A stretch of DNA of 39,647 bases, taken from an uncultured Saprospiraceae bacterium (GTDB lineage Bacteria; Bacteroidota; Bacteroidia; Chitinophagales; Saprospiraceae). The stretch is from the NCBI GenBank assembly GCA_937974625.1, contig CALJVJ010000093.1, positions 1-39,647 on the forward strand, read 5' to 3'. Positions 27,301 to 35,678 of this stretch are shown piece after piece (position 1 is the first letter of the stretch; each line of letters starts with the position of its first letter). A program made the translations under genes and the position numbers. The notes beneath the pieces are model-generated. The model searched no databases. It worked only from the letters and a program-made list of their open reading frames with translations, and had not been told where the DNA came from.

Positions 27301-27504
27301 AATTCCCATTTTATGAATTTGAAAAGTAAAATTGATACGCATGACCCAAGACCTACAGCTGGAGTTAAGCTACGACTGAAAGAGTTAAATGATGAATGGG
27401 CCAATCAAAAAGCTGTTTTGGATAAAATTATTAATATGGAGGTGAAAGGATTTAATGATTTATACCATCAATTAAAAATTCCTGCTTTAGTGATTCCTAA
27501 ATAG
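24334..27504 (+). CDS. Exported Asp-box beta-propeller protein (BNR/sortilin-VPS10-like)
   Basis: A 1056-residue exported protein. Signal peptide MIKLFNNLILLFLVIAFAFP with cleavage near AMAQ (21-24). About ten Asp-box repeats of the form S/T-x-(D/N)-x-G-x-(T/S)-W are visible, for example TEDAGVSW, STDAGKTW, TNDGGKTW, SEDGGTTW, SDDAGKTW, TTNGGMSW, TQDGGKNW and TKDYGKTW, fitting two propellers as in sortilin and BNR proteins often labelled glycosyl hydrolase. A beta-sandwich-like part (about 800-900) and a helical C-terminus (about 905-1056) follow. There is no T9SS sorting domain, so it is probably periplasmic. No sialidase active-site arginine triad or other catalytic set is evident, so enzymatic activity is unproven. 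It is closed by the terminator at 27537-27576. Confidence 0.88.
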   Translation: MIKLFNNLILLFLVIAFAFPAMAQRKKKNAQPLNLISTEVDAKAYKGLKFRNIGPFRGGRSVAVTGVKGNPLLYYMGSTGGGIWKTEDAGVSWKNISDGQLKTGSVGAIAVAPSDHNVIYVGMGEHPVRGVMTSFGDGIYKSTDAGKTWKNIGLPMTRHIAAIRIHPENPDVAYVAAQGAVHGPTKERGIYKTNDGGKTWNKVLYVNEDTGAADLSMDPNNPRILYAGMWEHRRFPWTVKSGGDGSGIYKSEDGGTTWNELTKGLPKEMGKVAIDVSPANPNRVYANIESHPEKGGVFRSDDAGKTWKHVSKDRVTIARSWYYIEIFAHPTNQDEVYVLNAPVLKSSNAGASFKRIPIGHGDQHDMWINPDNPQNIIVGNDGGATISFNGGKTWSTQQNQPTVQFYRVIADNQFPYRIYGGQQDNSTVSIASRARGGIGWKDWYPVAGGESAFIAFDPDSPTKVYGGTYHGIMSVWDKKTRISKDIMANPVIGLGMVPKDMKYRFNWNSPIMAAPSDPSVMYHGGNKVLKTTNGGMSWEEISPDLTRNDKSKQGVGGIPFTIEGAGGENYNTLSYLALSTHSPDVIWTGSDCGLVHITQDGGKNWNNVTPKAVGEGIINAIHVSPHAAGTAYIAATRYKFNDFTPLAFVTKDYGKTWNEITFGFEKDHFVRVVREDPKEPGLLYAGTEGGLYFSNNNGRKWSKFGLNLPVTPITDLTFQDNDLIIATSGRGFWILDDLGAIQQSKGVVTSGTTLKLFTPKPTVKANFGGRSRETFNGQNPQNGVLIDYYLPEKIDSGTVKLEILDLMDKVVRTYDNIKDKKFKRYEGGPGPKKVLPTKKGINRFAWDFKRNSIPGIQNVFVNGGYSGSSVAPGTYKIRLTVNDEVVTTEATLLKDPRLIEVSQKDFTAQQALLTQIDEHLLDIHNSVNRMRKVKKQIKALQSTFDGQEETDSLSVVGNNILKSISTWENELIQPNQKTFQDVINFPNQLNSHFMNLKSKIDTHDPRPTAGVKLRLKELNDEWANQKAVLDKIINMEVKGFNDLYHQLKIPALVIPK

Positions 27505-27536
27505 TATTAAAATTAAAGACTTTATAAATTAGACCT

Positions 27537-27576
27537 AGTGCTTCTAGATACTTCAATTTCTAGAAGCACTTTTTTT
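27537..27576 (+). terminator. Intrinsic terminator after the Asp-box protein gene
   Basis: A perfect 12-bp stem AGTGCTTCTAGA/TCTAGAAGCACT (27537-27548 with 27559-27570, 10-nt loop) is followed by seven T. It lies 33 nt past the stop codon. Confidence 0.92.
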
Positions 27577-27758
27577 AATTGACTTCAACAACTAATTTGT
27601 AAAAATATATAGTTTAAAGCCATCATAAATTAGTTTCCTCTATATTTCTCCCCTTAAAAGACCTTTCTGAAATTATAGGAATCTTAACATGCCTTCCGCT
27701 CCTTGACTTCTTCCTAAAAAACTCGTATTCTGCCTTTTTTTAATAACAAATAAACTCA

Positions 27759-29372
27759 ATGACAAAGCATTATCTTGGAATTTTCTTTTTCCTTGTTTGC
27801 CCCTTTTTTGCGACTGTTCAATTAAACGCCCAAAGTCCCGAATATTTTTCAGGGAAAGCTGGGGAAAAATTAGATTGGACTTTATTTTACCTAAATTCAC
27901 ATTACGTAGACTCTACTGATGCTGACCGTTTAACGGAATTGGCGATTATTCGTATTTTAAAAGAGTTAGACCCATTTTCGAGGTATCAATCTAAAAAACA
28001 AATAGATGATCAACGGAAAGCAGATGAAGGCTTTAAGAACGATGGACTTGGTTTTAAATACTATTATGTAAACGATACGGCTACGGTTACCTATATTGAT
28101 GCAACTGGCCCAGGGGTGGGAGCAGGTTTATTGAAAGGTGATAAGATTTTAACTATTAATAATGCCAATGCTATAGGGACTAATTTTAGTTTACTAGAAA
28201 ATGCGATTCTTGCCGATAAGGGGACAAGGTTTGATTTTAAAATTCGGCGTAATAATGGGACTCCTTTTGAGCTTTCTATTACTAGTATAAGTTTATTTGC
28301 TGCAAGTTTAGATGCTGCTTATAAAATTGATGGAGATATCGGTTATATTCGGTTAAATCGGTTTACCATGAAAACAGTCGCAGAAGTTCAAGATGCTATA
28401 AAAGTGCTGAAAGCTGAAGGGGTCAAAAATCTTATAATTGACCTTCGAGATAACCGTGGAGGTACAGTGGTAGGTGCCCGCAACTTAGTAGATGAATTTT
28501 TGCCTGAAGGTAAATTGATTATGGCTTCAGAGGGAAAAGGGATGCCAAGAGAAGAAATTTATGCGACTGCTAATGGACTTTTTGAAAACGGTAAAGTGGC
28601 TATTTTGACCAATTCAGCTACTGCCTCCGCCAGTGAAATCTTTACGGGGGCAATGCAGGAATGGGATAGAGCATTGGTTTTAGGAGAGGTAACTTACGGA
28701 AAAGGACTTATTCAGCAATCTTATATTTATGGAGATAGTTCGGCAGTTCGATTGACGATAGGTCGGTATTTTACACCTACAGGAAGAATGTTGCAACGAC
28801 CCTTTAATTTTGATTCAACTAAAGATTGGATTTTTCAAAATATTGCTAATGCTGTTCATGAAAATGGATTTACTAAAGAGTTAGATGCACCTGCAGCAAA
28901 CCGAATGAAGACTCAATCTGGGCGGACCATATTACAAGGTCAAGGTAGTATTATTCCAGATATCTATCTAACTCCTAAGGTTATTGACAAACCACAGTTA
29001 ACAAAATTAAATGAACTAAGAATTATTTATAAGTTTGTCGTTTATCACGCGGATGTTTTTCGACCCTATTATTTATATACTTATAAAAGTGGAAATGAAT
29101 TTCGTTACAGCACGGTAGACGATGATGGGATTAGACGTAATTTTGAAGCATTTATTTATGCTAACCTTGACGACAAGGATTTGGTGACGAATGTGCTTAC
29201 CCAAGGTGTTTCCCCTCATGTGATGACTCAAATAAAAGCTTGGCTAGCTCCTCAAATTTGGGAAATTGGTGATTATTTTTCTATTCTTAACGAAAAGGAT
29301 GAATTGGTAAATCGTGCAATTCAATCCTTTACGGATGGGACTTTTGAGAAAGTAGGTATTAAAGCTAATTAA
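27759..29372 (+). CDS. Exported S41-family (C-terminal processing type) serine protease
   Basis: A 537-residue exported protease of the CtpA/Prc/tricorn-core family. The signal peptide covers about 1-25 (HYLGIFFFLVCPFFATVQLNAQ). A PDZ domain (about 85-175; GAGLLKGDKILTINN) precedes the S41 core. The Ser/Lys dyad is placed at S292 (TASASEIFTG) and K315 (TYGKGLIQ), and DLRDNRGG (about 229-236) is the usual strand before it. The C-terminal ~150 residues are an extension of unknown fold with many aromatics. There is no sorting domain, so a periplasmic site is likely. These proteases trim or degrade envelope proteins from their C-termini. It lies 254 nt after the Asp-box gene but behind a terminator, so it has its own promoter. 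Confidence 0.93.
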   Translation: MTKHYLGIFFFLVCPFFATVQLNAQSPEYFSGKAGEKLDWTLFYLNSHYVDSTDADRLTELAIIRILKELDPFSRYQSKKQIDDQRKADEGFKNDGLGFKYYYVNDTATVTYIDATGPGVGAGLLKGDKILTINNANAIGTNFSLLENAILADKGTRFDFKIRRNNGTPFELSITSISLFAASLDAAYKIDGDIGYIRLNRFTMKTVAEVQDAIKVLKAEGVKNLIIDLRDNRGGTVVGARNLVDEFLPEGKLIMASEGKGMPREEIYATANGLFENGKVAILTNSATASASEIFTGAMQEWDRALVLGEVTYGKGLIQQSYIYGDSSAVRLTIGRYFTPTGRMLQRPFNFDSTKDWIFQNIANAVHENGFTKELDAPAANRMKTQSGRTILQGQGSIIPDIYLTPKVIDKPQLTKLNELRIIYKFVVYHADVFRPYYLYTYKSGNEFRYSTVDDDGIRRNFEAFIYANLDDKDLVTNVLTQGVSPHVMTQIKAWLAPQIWEIGDYFSILNEKDELVNRAIQSFTDGTFEKVGIKAN

Positions 29373-29376
29373 TCAT

Positions 29377-29417
29377 TCAAATACCAGTTGTCGATTAAGT
29401 TGACAACTGGTATTTGA
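29377..29417. terminator. Bidirectional terminator between the S41 and GH73 genes
   Basis: A perfect 16-bp inverted repeat (29377-29392 with 29402-29417, 9-nt loop) lies between the convergent genes. T-rich ends are short (TATTT), so strength is moderate, but stem length and position fit a shared terminator. Confidence 0.78.
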
Positions 29418-29430
29418 CAATTATAGCTAC

Positions 29431-30138
29431 TTATATTACTTCATCATACCGATATAGTTCTAACCCTTCAATTAAATTAATTAATTTCTTTCCGTAAGCT
29501 TGGTCGGTTGCGTATCCAGCCTTTACTAACCCATTAGCCCAAGTCTTATAATTATTTTCTTTCAATAGGTGCTTATACCGATTTCCTTGTAAAAATTCGC
29601 TGTGTGCTCTATAACTTTCCCATGCGGTATCATAATTTCTGAAAAAATCTTTGTGGGAATCGTCTGTAAAGTTACTGCAATGCCCTTTTCTGCATTTTTT
29701 TGAGAAACATTTTATACCAAAGTGATTATTATTTTTACTTGCCAAAGGACTCTTTCCTGCATTACTTTCCAATAATCCTTGGGCTAAGGTAATGCTAGCA
29801 GGAATACCATATTTCTGCATTTCTCCTTGAGCTACCTTTGCAAATCTTTTTACGTAAGCAATTTGTTTTTTCTGCTCATTTGTCATGCTGGTATTTACAA
29901 CAGATAAACTTGCAGTAGTTGGTTTTATGGTTTTAGTAGGTCTTTTGTTAGGTTGCGACTTTAAAGAAGGAAATAAATCATTATTTAAACTAAGTTGTAA
30001 GGTGATATTTTTTGAAACGAGTAAATAAATTAGTAAACTGGACAAAAATATATTGCTCCAATTACTTTGTAACCAGTTGATAGTGAGAAAGATAGTGTTT
30101 TTGACTTTTAGTGTAGACGGTAGTTTTAAAGATAGCAT
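29431..30138 (-). CDS. Membrane-anchored GH73 glucosaminidase (peptidoglycan hydrolase)
   Basis: A 235-residue protein. A hydrophobic segment at 29-42 (NIFLSSLLIYLL) after a basic start suggests a single N-terminal membrane anchor rather than a cleaved signal. A basic, low-complexity linker (about 55-90) leads to the glucosaminidase domain (about 95-232): AQGEMQKYGIPASITLAQ, the catalytic LLESNAGKSPLA with E124, NHFGIKC, then FRNYDTAWESYRAHSEFL and the C-terminal NGLVKAGYATDQAYGKKL, all typical of GH73 (FlgJ/LytG-type endo-N-acetylglucosaminidases). It should cleave peptidoglycan glycan strands in the periplasm. Cysteines in the CFSKKCRKGHC stretch (near 150-160) may form a disulphide. A small dyad (30178-30197) sits 40 bp upstream. 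Confidence 0.92.
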   Translation of the reverse strand: MLSLKLPSTLKVKNTIFLTINWLQSNWSNIFLSSLLIYLLVSKNITLQLSLNNDLFPSLKSQPNKRPTKTIKPTTASLSVVNTSMTNEQKKQIAYVKRFAKVAQGEMQKYGIPASITLAQGLLESNAGKSPLASKNNNHFGIKCFSKKCRKGHCSNFTDDSHKDFFRNYDTAWESYRAHSEFLQGNRYKHLLKENNYKTWANGLVKAGYATDQAYGKKLINLIEGLELYRYDEVI

Positions 30139-30866
30139 GGGTCAACGTTTTGGTGGATGAAAAAATAGGGTTACAAGGTATTGTGACTGCACAATACTGA
30201 AATAATTCATCAAAATAATCTTGGTCTAAGCGAGTCTAATCTTTAAGTTAAATTTTTAGAAAATGGGGCTATTCGAATAGTTGATTTTCATGATATAAAG
30301 ATACATTACTTTCAAATGATTTTCCAGAAAAGTTATTAACGAACGCTGTTGGTTTGTGTGGATAAATAAAAATTCAAAGGTGATAAAATAAATATTATGA
30401 AATTTCTTATTTGTAATGAATTGCAAGAAATGCAATTGTAGAGAACGTCCTGTTTTATGCTGTCACAAAATGGGAAGGATTTCTTTTTTGGAATTAATTT
30501 TTTGGAATTAATTTTTTTTTAAAATCATTCTAAAATTAAGCATTAAAAAATAGTATGTAAGATATAAATATGTGAGTAAGGTTTTAAAGTGTAAATAACT
30601 ATTAGTCAATATTTTACGTAGTATTTAATCTGTGTTTATTTTAATACTGTTTTTATAGAGTTGCATTAAAAGCTAGAAGCCTTTAAATTTGTGACAACCC
30701 ACCTACAATAAACAACACTAAAGTTATCTTTTAGAGAAATTTTACTTCCCATTTTAATTTTACTTTATTTTAATTATTTATGTTAGCATAGATAATTTGT
30801 TGACTTCTTCCCCCTTACAACAAAATAGCAAATCCCTCCAGATTATACCATGATAATTAGACTGAA
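30139..30866. other. Long gene-free region between divergent genes
   Basis: These 728 nt between the GH73 gene (minus) and the peroxidase gene (plus) have no supportable ORF. Contents: the dyad at 30178-30197, a 14-nt tandem duplication of GGAATTAATTTTTT at about 30490-30517, and long A/T-rich stretches. I see no tRNA or terminator. Confidence 0.55.
30178..30197. promoter_or_regulatory. Short dyad upstream of the GH73 gene
   Basis: GTATTGTG-ACTG-CACAATAC is a perfect 8-bp inverted repeat with a 4-nt spacer, 40 nt upstream of the start codon at 30138. It is operator-like; the regulator is unknown. Confidence 0.35.
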
Positions 30867-32210
30867 ATGAGAGTTTCTACACTTTTCCTATTATGTTTTA
30901 TAGGAGCAATTTTGTCTTGTAACCAAGATAAAATTTATATAAATGACAAAGTTGATATTCAATTTGAGGCTGCCTTGGCTAAAGCAGCACAAGATGGAGA
31001 CCCTTCCTTTTTCAAATTACCTGAAACAGCAGATTTTTCTGCTATACCACAAGACCCACTTAATCCAATTACTAATGCAAAAGTAGAATTGGGGAAATTA
31101 CTTTTCTTTGAAACAGGAATTGCTAATAATCCAGCTTATCCCAATGCGAAAGGAACCTACTCTTGTGCTACTTGCCATGTACCTAGTGCGGGGTTTAGAC
31201 CAGGTAGTGCGCAAGGGGTGGCAGACGGAGGATTAGGTTTTGGACATAATGGGGAAGGAAGAACAAAGCAGCAGATTTACGAAGAATGGGAATTGGATGT
31301 ACAAGGGGTAAGACCACTCAGTGTACTAAATGTTGCTTATGTTGAAAATACGACATGGAATGGAAGGTTTGGCAGTCAAGGAGTAAACGTTGGTACAGAG
31401 GAACGTTGGGAAATTGATGAAGGATTAGCTGTGAATAAAGAAGGTTTTGCTGCTTTAGAAAGTCAAAACATTGAAGGCTTGGAAACACACAGAATGGATA
31501 TTACCGAAGAAGTATTGGATGTGTATGGTTATCGTAGCTATTTTGATGCAGCCTTCGCTGATTGGCCAATAAATGCAAAATACTCTAAAAAAGCAGCTGC
31601 ATTTGCTATTTCTGCCTACTTGAGAACCTTAATAACCAATAAAGCGCCTTTTCAAGAATTCTTAAAAGGAAACAGGAATGCCATGAACGAACAAGAAAAG
31701 AAAGGAGGTATTTTGTTCTTTGGAAAAGCTAGATGTTATAATTGTCATAAAAATAAAAACCTTGGAGCTAATGAATTTTATGCTCTTGGTGTTAAAGATT
31801 TGTATGAAGTTGAATCTTCCTTTAATACTTCAGCTGATGACCCTAGGAATCTTGGGAGAGGAGAGTACTCAGGAGAACAGGAAGACATGTTTAAGTTTAA
31901 AATACCCCAATTATATAACCTAGGAGACGCTCCATTTTATTTTCATGGAAGTAGTAAAACTAATCTACATGAGGTTGTAGAATATTTCAATGAAGGAATC
32001 CCAGAAAACCCTAATGTACCTACCGATTATATAGCTCGTCAATTTAGACCACTTTATTTAACAAACCAAGAGGTTAACGATTTAACCCTCTTTTTGGAAC
32101 AAAGTCTTAGAGACCCTGATTTAGATAGATATGTTCCTACTTCCTTGCCTTCAGGTAATTGCTTTCCTAATAATGATAATGCATCAAGAGAAGAATTAGG
32201 TTGTAATTAA
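30867..32210 (+). CDS. Di-heme cytochrome c peroxidase / MauG family lipoprotein
   Basis: A 447-residue exported di-heme protein. The N-terminus RVSTLFLLCFIGAILSC has a lipobox (ILSC) with Cys18, so it is probably a periplasm-facing lipoprotein. Two heme c-binding motifs are seen: CATCH (100-104) and CYNCH (290-294), one per c-type domain, as in the bacterial cytochrome c peroxidase and MauG families. The intervening text (NPITNAKVELGKLLFFETGI; LSVLNVAY-x-TTWNGR) is typical. It should reduce hydrogen peroxide using electrons from small c-type cytochromes, or act as a MauG-like oxidase; sequence alone cannot separate the two. It is a single gene with its own upstream region. The hemE gene downstream is a separate unit 344 nt away. 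Confidence 0.93.
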   Translation: MRVSTLFLLCFIGAILSCNQDKIYINDKVDIQFEAALAKAAQDGDPSFFKLPETADFSAIPQDPLNPITNAKVELGKLLFFETGIANNPAYPNAKGTYSCATCHVPSAGFRPGSAQGVADGGLGFGHNGEGRTKQQIYEEWELDVQGVRPLSVLNVAYVENTTWNGRFGSQGVNVGTEERWEIDEGLAVNKEGFAALESQNIEGLETHRMDITEEVLDVYGYRSYFDAAFADWPINAKYSKKAAAFAISAYLRTLITNKAPFQEFLKGNRNAMNEQEKKGGILFFGKARCYNCHKNKNLGANEFYALGVKDLYEVESSFNTSADDPRNLGRGEYSGEQEDMFKFKIPQLYNLGDAPFYFHGSSKTNLHEVVEYFNEGIPENPNVPTDYIARQFRPLYLTNQEVNDLTLFLEQSLRDPDLDRYVPTSLPSGNCFPNNDNASREELGCN

Positions 32211-32554
32211 TGGTGTGAAGAAAGAATATCTATAGGACTAGCTAGCTTTTTTGAAAACCAATTGTTTATTAATAAAGACCAAAGATTTAATCTTATCATT
32301 AGGATAATTTAAACTATTTTTTCTAATACCTTTCTAGATTTAAATTTTACTCAGGTTTAAATTTCTGATTAATTTTACCTCTTCGTTATAAATATTTCAT
32401 TCAATTAATTTCCTTCCTAAATCTAGATTTCCTATCGACCCATAGTACTACTTTTCTTTACCTTCTTATTCTTTAAAGTACATTTTATTCATTGTTGAAT
32501 AAAAATGACCTAAAAATATAGATACATTATCAAAACAGTTCTTAAGTTTGCGCC
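32211..32554. other. Gene-free region between the peroxidase gene and hemE
   Basis: These 344 nt are AT-rich. A weak stem (CTAGCTAG followed by T6, near 32240-32256) might end the peroxidase transcript. The TAAGTTTG box at 32543-32550 belongs to hemE. No ORF is supported. Confidence 0.5.
32543..32550 (+). promoter_or_regulatory. -7-like box four bases before the hemE start
   Basis: TAAGTTTG, a full consensus match, ends four bases before ATG 32555. No TTG is present 19-21 nt upstream, so the box is suggestive rather than proven. Its spacing equals that at the BlaI-like and CPBP genes. Confidence 0.4.
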
Positions 32555-33580
32555 ATGAAATTGAAAAATGATTTATTGTTAAGAACCGCATTGGGCGAAA
32601 GCGTTGAAAGACCTCCAGTATGGTTAATGAGACAAGCTGGTAGAATATTACCACAATATAGGGCTTTAAGAGGTAAATTAAGTGGATTTAAAGAGTTGGT
32701 AGAGACGCCACATTTAGCAGCGGAGGTAACCATACAGCCTGTTGATGAATTAGCCGTTGATGCGGCTATCATATTCTCAGATATTTTGGTAATACCAGAG
32801 GCGATGGGATTGACCTATGAAATGGTAGAGAAAAAGGGACCATTATTTCCACAAACCATTCAAAATAAAGGAGATATAACAAAATTGGTTGCTGGGGAAT
32901 CCGCAGCAGCAAATTTAAAATATGTCTTTGACGCTATTGAAATTACGGTAAAAGAATTGGATGGTAGGGTCCCCTTAATAGGTTTTGCTGGTGCACCTTG
33001 GACGATATTAGCCTATATGGTAGAAGGGTCGGGTAGTAAGACGTTTTCAAAAGCCAAAAAGTTTTTGTACCAAGAGCCAGTTTTAGCGCACCAGTTATTA
33101 CAAAAAATTACAGATACAACGATTGCTTATCTTAAATTAAAGGTGAAAAGTGGAGCTAATTTGATTCAAATTTTTGACTCTTGGGCAGGTATTTTATCGC
33201 CTCAACAATTCCGTACTTTTGCTTTACCGTATATTAAGCAAATTGCTTCAGCGATAGACAATGTACCAGTTACAGTATTCGCCAAAAATGCCTGGTATGC
33301 CTATGCAGACTTAGAACAAGTAGATTGTAATGTGGTAGGAATTGATTGGAATACGTCTCCTTTTTATGCAAAATCTATTTTACATACCAAAGTTTGTCAA
33401 GGTAATTTAGACCCTTGTCAATTATATGGTCAACCTGAAGATGTTGCTCAAGCGGCGCTTAAAATGGTACGAGATTTTGGCAGTAATCACATTGCTAATC
33501 TAGGGCATGGAGTTTATCCTGATACACCACTAGACAATGTTCGTGTTTTTGTAGATACGATTAAGGGATATCGCTACTAA
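32555..33580 (+). CDS. hemE: Uroporphyrinogen decarboxylase
   Basis: A 341-residue cytoplasmic heme-biosynthesis enzyme that converts uroporphyrinogen III to coproporphyrinogen III. The N-terminal signature [17 protein letters not shown] (20-36) carries the substrate-binding arginines; the strand [14 protein letters not shown] holds the catalytic Asp; [16 protein letters not shown] and the C-terminal [15 protein letters not shown] are also standard. Length matches the family. Other heme genes are not in the window. It ends 23 nt from a convergent kinase gene without a visible terminator. Confidence 0.98.
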   Translation: MKLKNDLLLRTALGESVERPPVWLMRQAGRILPQYRALRGKLSGFKELVETPHLAAEVTIQPVDELAVDAAIIFSDILVIPEAMGLTYEMVEKKGPLFPQTIQNKGDITKLVAGESAAANLKYVFDAIEITVKELDGRVPLIGFAGAPWTILAYMVEGSGSKTFSKAKKFLYQEPVLAHQLLQKITDTTIAYLKLKVKSGANLIQIFDSWAGILSPQQFRTFALPYIKQIASAIDNVPVTVFAKNAWYAYADLEQVDCNVVGIDWNTSPFYAKSILHTKVCQGNLDPCQLYGQPEDVAQAALKMVRDFGSNHIANLGHGVYPDTPLDNVRVFVDTIKGYRY

Positions 33581-33603
33581 TCGTATCAGAAAAAGCAAAG
33601 GTT

Positions 33604-34479
33604 CTAGTTAAGTATTAAGGATAATATATAATCTTTATTTTTCACTGCATACTTCACTTTTTCCCAATTTTTGTAAATATCTCCATAAGGTACATAAATA
33701 AGAGAGAAGAAAAGCGAAGCATCAAAAATGGATTCCTTTTCTTCCCTGAGTACAGGAATTTTTGTCCGTTCAAAATAAGTTTTATAAAATATTTTGATAT
33801 TTTCTTCATTGATAGAACAATTACTTTTTACAAATTGTGAGATAAGTGGAAACCCAATATCTAGTACTCGAGAACCCATACCGGCTCCGTCCCAATCAAG
33901 AAAAAATATTTCCCCTTCTCTATTTTTAGCACAATTATGTAATCCAATATCCGTATGAATAAATGTTTGCGGGAATTGGGAAAAATCAATTAATTTATCA
34001 AATAGATGTTTGTATGCATCACCAAACGACAGCTTTTGAGCTTGCTCCTCTATCCATACTCTTTCTGCATCTAGTGTTAGGTTACTAAAATATTCAGAAT
34101 GTTTAACTTCATGCAATTGAGCGGTAAGTATTGCAATTTTTTCCCAATCTTCTTTTGTATCATCAGGGCTTCCTCCATCAATATAGTCCATTATAAATCC
34201 AAACCTATTCTCATAAGAAATGATGATACTATTATCTTTCGCTTTTAATAATTTCGGAACATTGAGAAAACCTTGTTTTTGTCCTCCATCAAAAATATAT
34301 AAATCACGAATCATTTCTTCGTGACTTTTTGCAAGGTTTGAAATTTTTAGCACATAAGTACCTTGTTCAGCAATAAGTTTATAGACAAATCTTTCTCCTT
34401 TGTTTTGTAATAATTGGAGATTGATATTACTCAACATCCAATTTTTTTGTATAAAATCTGATAATTTTGATAAATTCAT
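33604..34479 (-). CDS. APH-fold phosphotransferase (second)
   Basis: A 291-residue member of the APH/choline-kinase superfamily, of normal length. N-lobe: nucleotide-binding lysine in YVLKIS (K45). Catalytic HxDxxxxN is HTDIGLHN (H175, D177, N182) and the metal aspartate motif is DWDG (D195, D197). It is closer to the HSK2/choline-kinase style of APH proteins than the 13510-14214 protein, and the two are not close copies. The substrate is unknown. It follows the RidA gene on the same strand with 24 nt between, so the three minus-strand genes 33604-35597 probably form one operon. It converges on hemE (23-nt gap). Confidence 0.82.
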   Translation of the reverse strand: MNLSKLSDFIQKNWMLSNINLQLLQNKGERFVYKLIAEQGTYVLKISNLAKSHEEMIRDLYIFDGGQKQGFLNVPKLLKAKDNSIIISYENRFGFIMDYIDGGSPDDTKEDWEKIAILTAQLHEVKHSEYFSNLTLDAERVWIEEQAQKLSFGDAYKHLFDKLIDFSQFPQTFIHTDIGLHNCAKNREGEIFFLDWDGAGMGSRVLDIGFPLISQFVKSNCSINEENIKIFYKTYFERTKIPVLREEKESIFDASLFFSLIYVPYGDIYKNWEKVKYAVKNKDYILSLILN

Positions 34480-34503
34480 AATCCTTATTGTACCTATATT
34501 TCC

Positions 34504-34995
34504 TTATTTCCTCCTACAAGCAATACATTCCACTTCTACTCTTGCACCTAATGCCAATCCATCTGCTCCTAGTGCACTTCGAGCAGGCTTTTTATTTGGA
34601 AAAAATTTCACATATTCTTCATTAAAAACACCCCATTCTTCTATATCCTCTATAAATACGGTACATTTTACAATATCGTCCATAGAGAGGGATATAGCTG
34701 CTAAAGTAGACTTGATATTTTCCATAGTTTGCTTAGCTTCTGCGCGAATGCCCCCATCCACTAATGTAAAGGACCCTGGAATATTTCCTAGTTGACCAGA
34801 TAGATAAACCATATTATCCACTGTAACCGCATCAGAGAAGGGAAGGTCCATTTTTTTGGTATTTTCAGATAGAAAATGAGTGATTGTTGGTTTCTCATTT
34901 ATCATTTCTTTAGAAGCGTTATGATGATGTCCTTCTTCTTCACAACTGCTCAATAATAAAAGTAGCATAACTGGAAACACAATTATTTTTTTCAT
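34504..34995 (-). CDS. RidA/YjgF-family protein with lipoprotein signal
   Basis: A 163-residue protein. Residues 1-18 are a lipoprotein signal (MLLLLLSSC with Cys18), followed by a His- and Glu-rich spacer (EEEGHHHN). The RidA domain spans about 40-160: DAVTVDNMVYLSGQLG, ETMENI-type helix QTMENIKSTLAA, DIVKCTVFIEDI, and the end with R139 (KKPARSALG) and ARVEVECIA. The arginine and glutamate that in RidA deaminate enamine/imine intermediates are present. RidA proteins are normally cytoplasmic; the lipid anchor would place this one in the periplasm or at the outer membrane. The ATG overlaps the stop of the upstream gene (ATGA), so the two are translationally coupled. Confidence 0.9.
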   Translation of the reverse strand: MKKIIVFPVMLLLLLSSCEEEGHHHNASKEMINEKPTITHFLSENTKKMDLPFSDAVTVDNMVYLSGQLGNIPGSFTLVDGGIRAEAKQTMENIKSTLAAISLSMDDIVKCTVFIEDIEEWGVFNEEYVKFFPNKKPARSALGADGLALGARVEVECIACRRK

Positions 34996-35597
34996 TTTTT
35001 ATATTTATCGTTTAAGCCTTCTCCCTGAAGAATCATAGGAATGATTTTTTCTAACCTTTTTTCCTTGGTTGCTTGCCGTTTGGCATTGCTAATAAAATCT
35101 GCAAAGTCTCTTTTGTTGGATAAACTAAATTCATTAAAATGTTGAAGGACTAATTGATTTTCATCAAAGACTTCTTGCAGTTCTATAGGAATGATTAATG
35201 GTTTTGGCGTTTTTCTAGTAGTTGAGGGTTTTATTATATTTCCATCCTTTTGATTTTGAATGGCTTCCATGACATAAGTGATAACTTGGTCTTGATTTAC
35301 CTCTTTAATGCTTTTAAATCGCCATTGCCGCATAGCTTTTGTCTTTCCTTCTTGAGCATTGGTCAGCACTTTTAATTCATCCAATAAAGTTCCGCCTTGG
35401 AAAAACCAAATGCCAAAATAATCTTTAAATGCGCATAATGCCACCACATTTTTTCCTTTTAACATATACGTTGGAAACATCCACTTAATGGTTTCTTCTA
35501 ATCCCGTCGATAGCATTAATTCTCTTAAATAAACCAATCCTTCTTGCCATTTTTCATTATTTAGGATGTATTCATCCACATTTGTGGGCTTTTTCAT
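34992..35597 (-). CDS. YdeI/OmpD-associated-like protein (DUF1801 N-terminus)
   Basis: The frame opens at a TTG (35603); the ATG at 35597 (MKKPTNVDEYI) is the better start, giving 201 residues. The N-terminal part (about 1-115) is DUF1801-like, with EETIKWMFPTYMLKGKNVVA and the typical FGIWFFQGG strand. The C-terminal part is OmdA/YdeI-like, with a helical stretch ending SNAKRQATKEKRLEKIIPMI. Such proteins are small cytoplasmic proteins, associated in some bacteria with outer-membrane or bacteriocin-related phenotypes; the function is unknown. It is the first gene of a likely three-gene minus-strand operon and overlaps the RidA gene by 4 nt. Confidence 0.8.
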   Translation of the reverse strand: MKKPTNVDEYILNNEKWQEGLVYLRELMLSTGLEETIKWMFPTYMLKGKNVVALCAFKDYFGIWFFQGGTLLDELKVLTNAQEGKTKAMRQWRFKSIKEVNQDQVITYVMEAIQNQKDGNIIKPSTTRKTPKPLIIPIELQEVFDENQLVLQHFNEFSLSNKRDFADFISNAKRQATKEKRLEKIIPMILQGEGLNDKYKK

Positions 35598-35678
35598 AAA
35601 CAATTTTTGGTAACAGAGAATATTCTGATAATTTCACCTCAAATAAAATGAATTACCTGCGATAAATGAAATATTGCC

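Noticed and set aside
30139-30866. Possible tRNA or small RNA gene in the long gap
   Set aside because: I found no cloverleaf arms, CCA end or promoter-plus-terminator pair; only AT-rich sequence and a short dyad.
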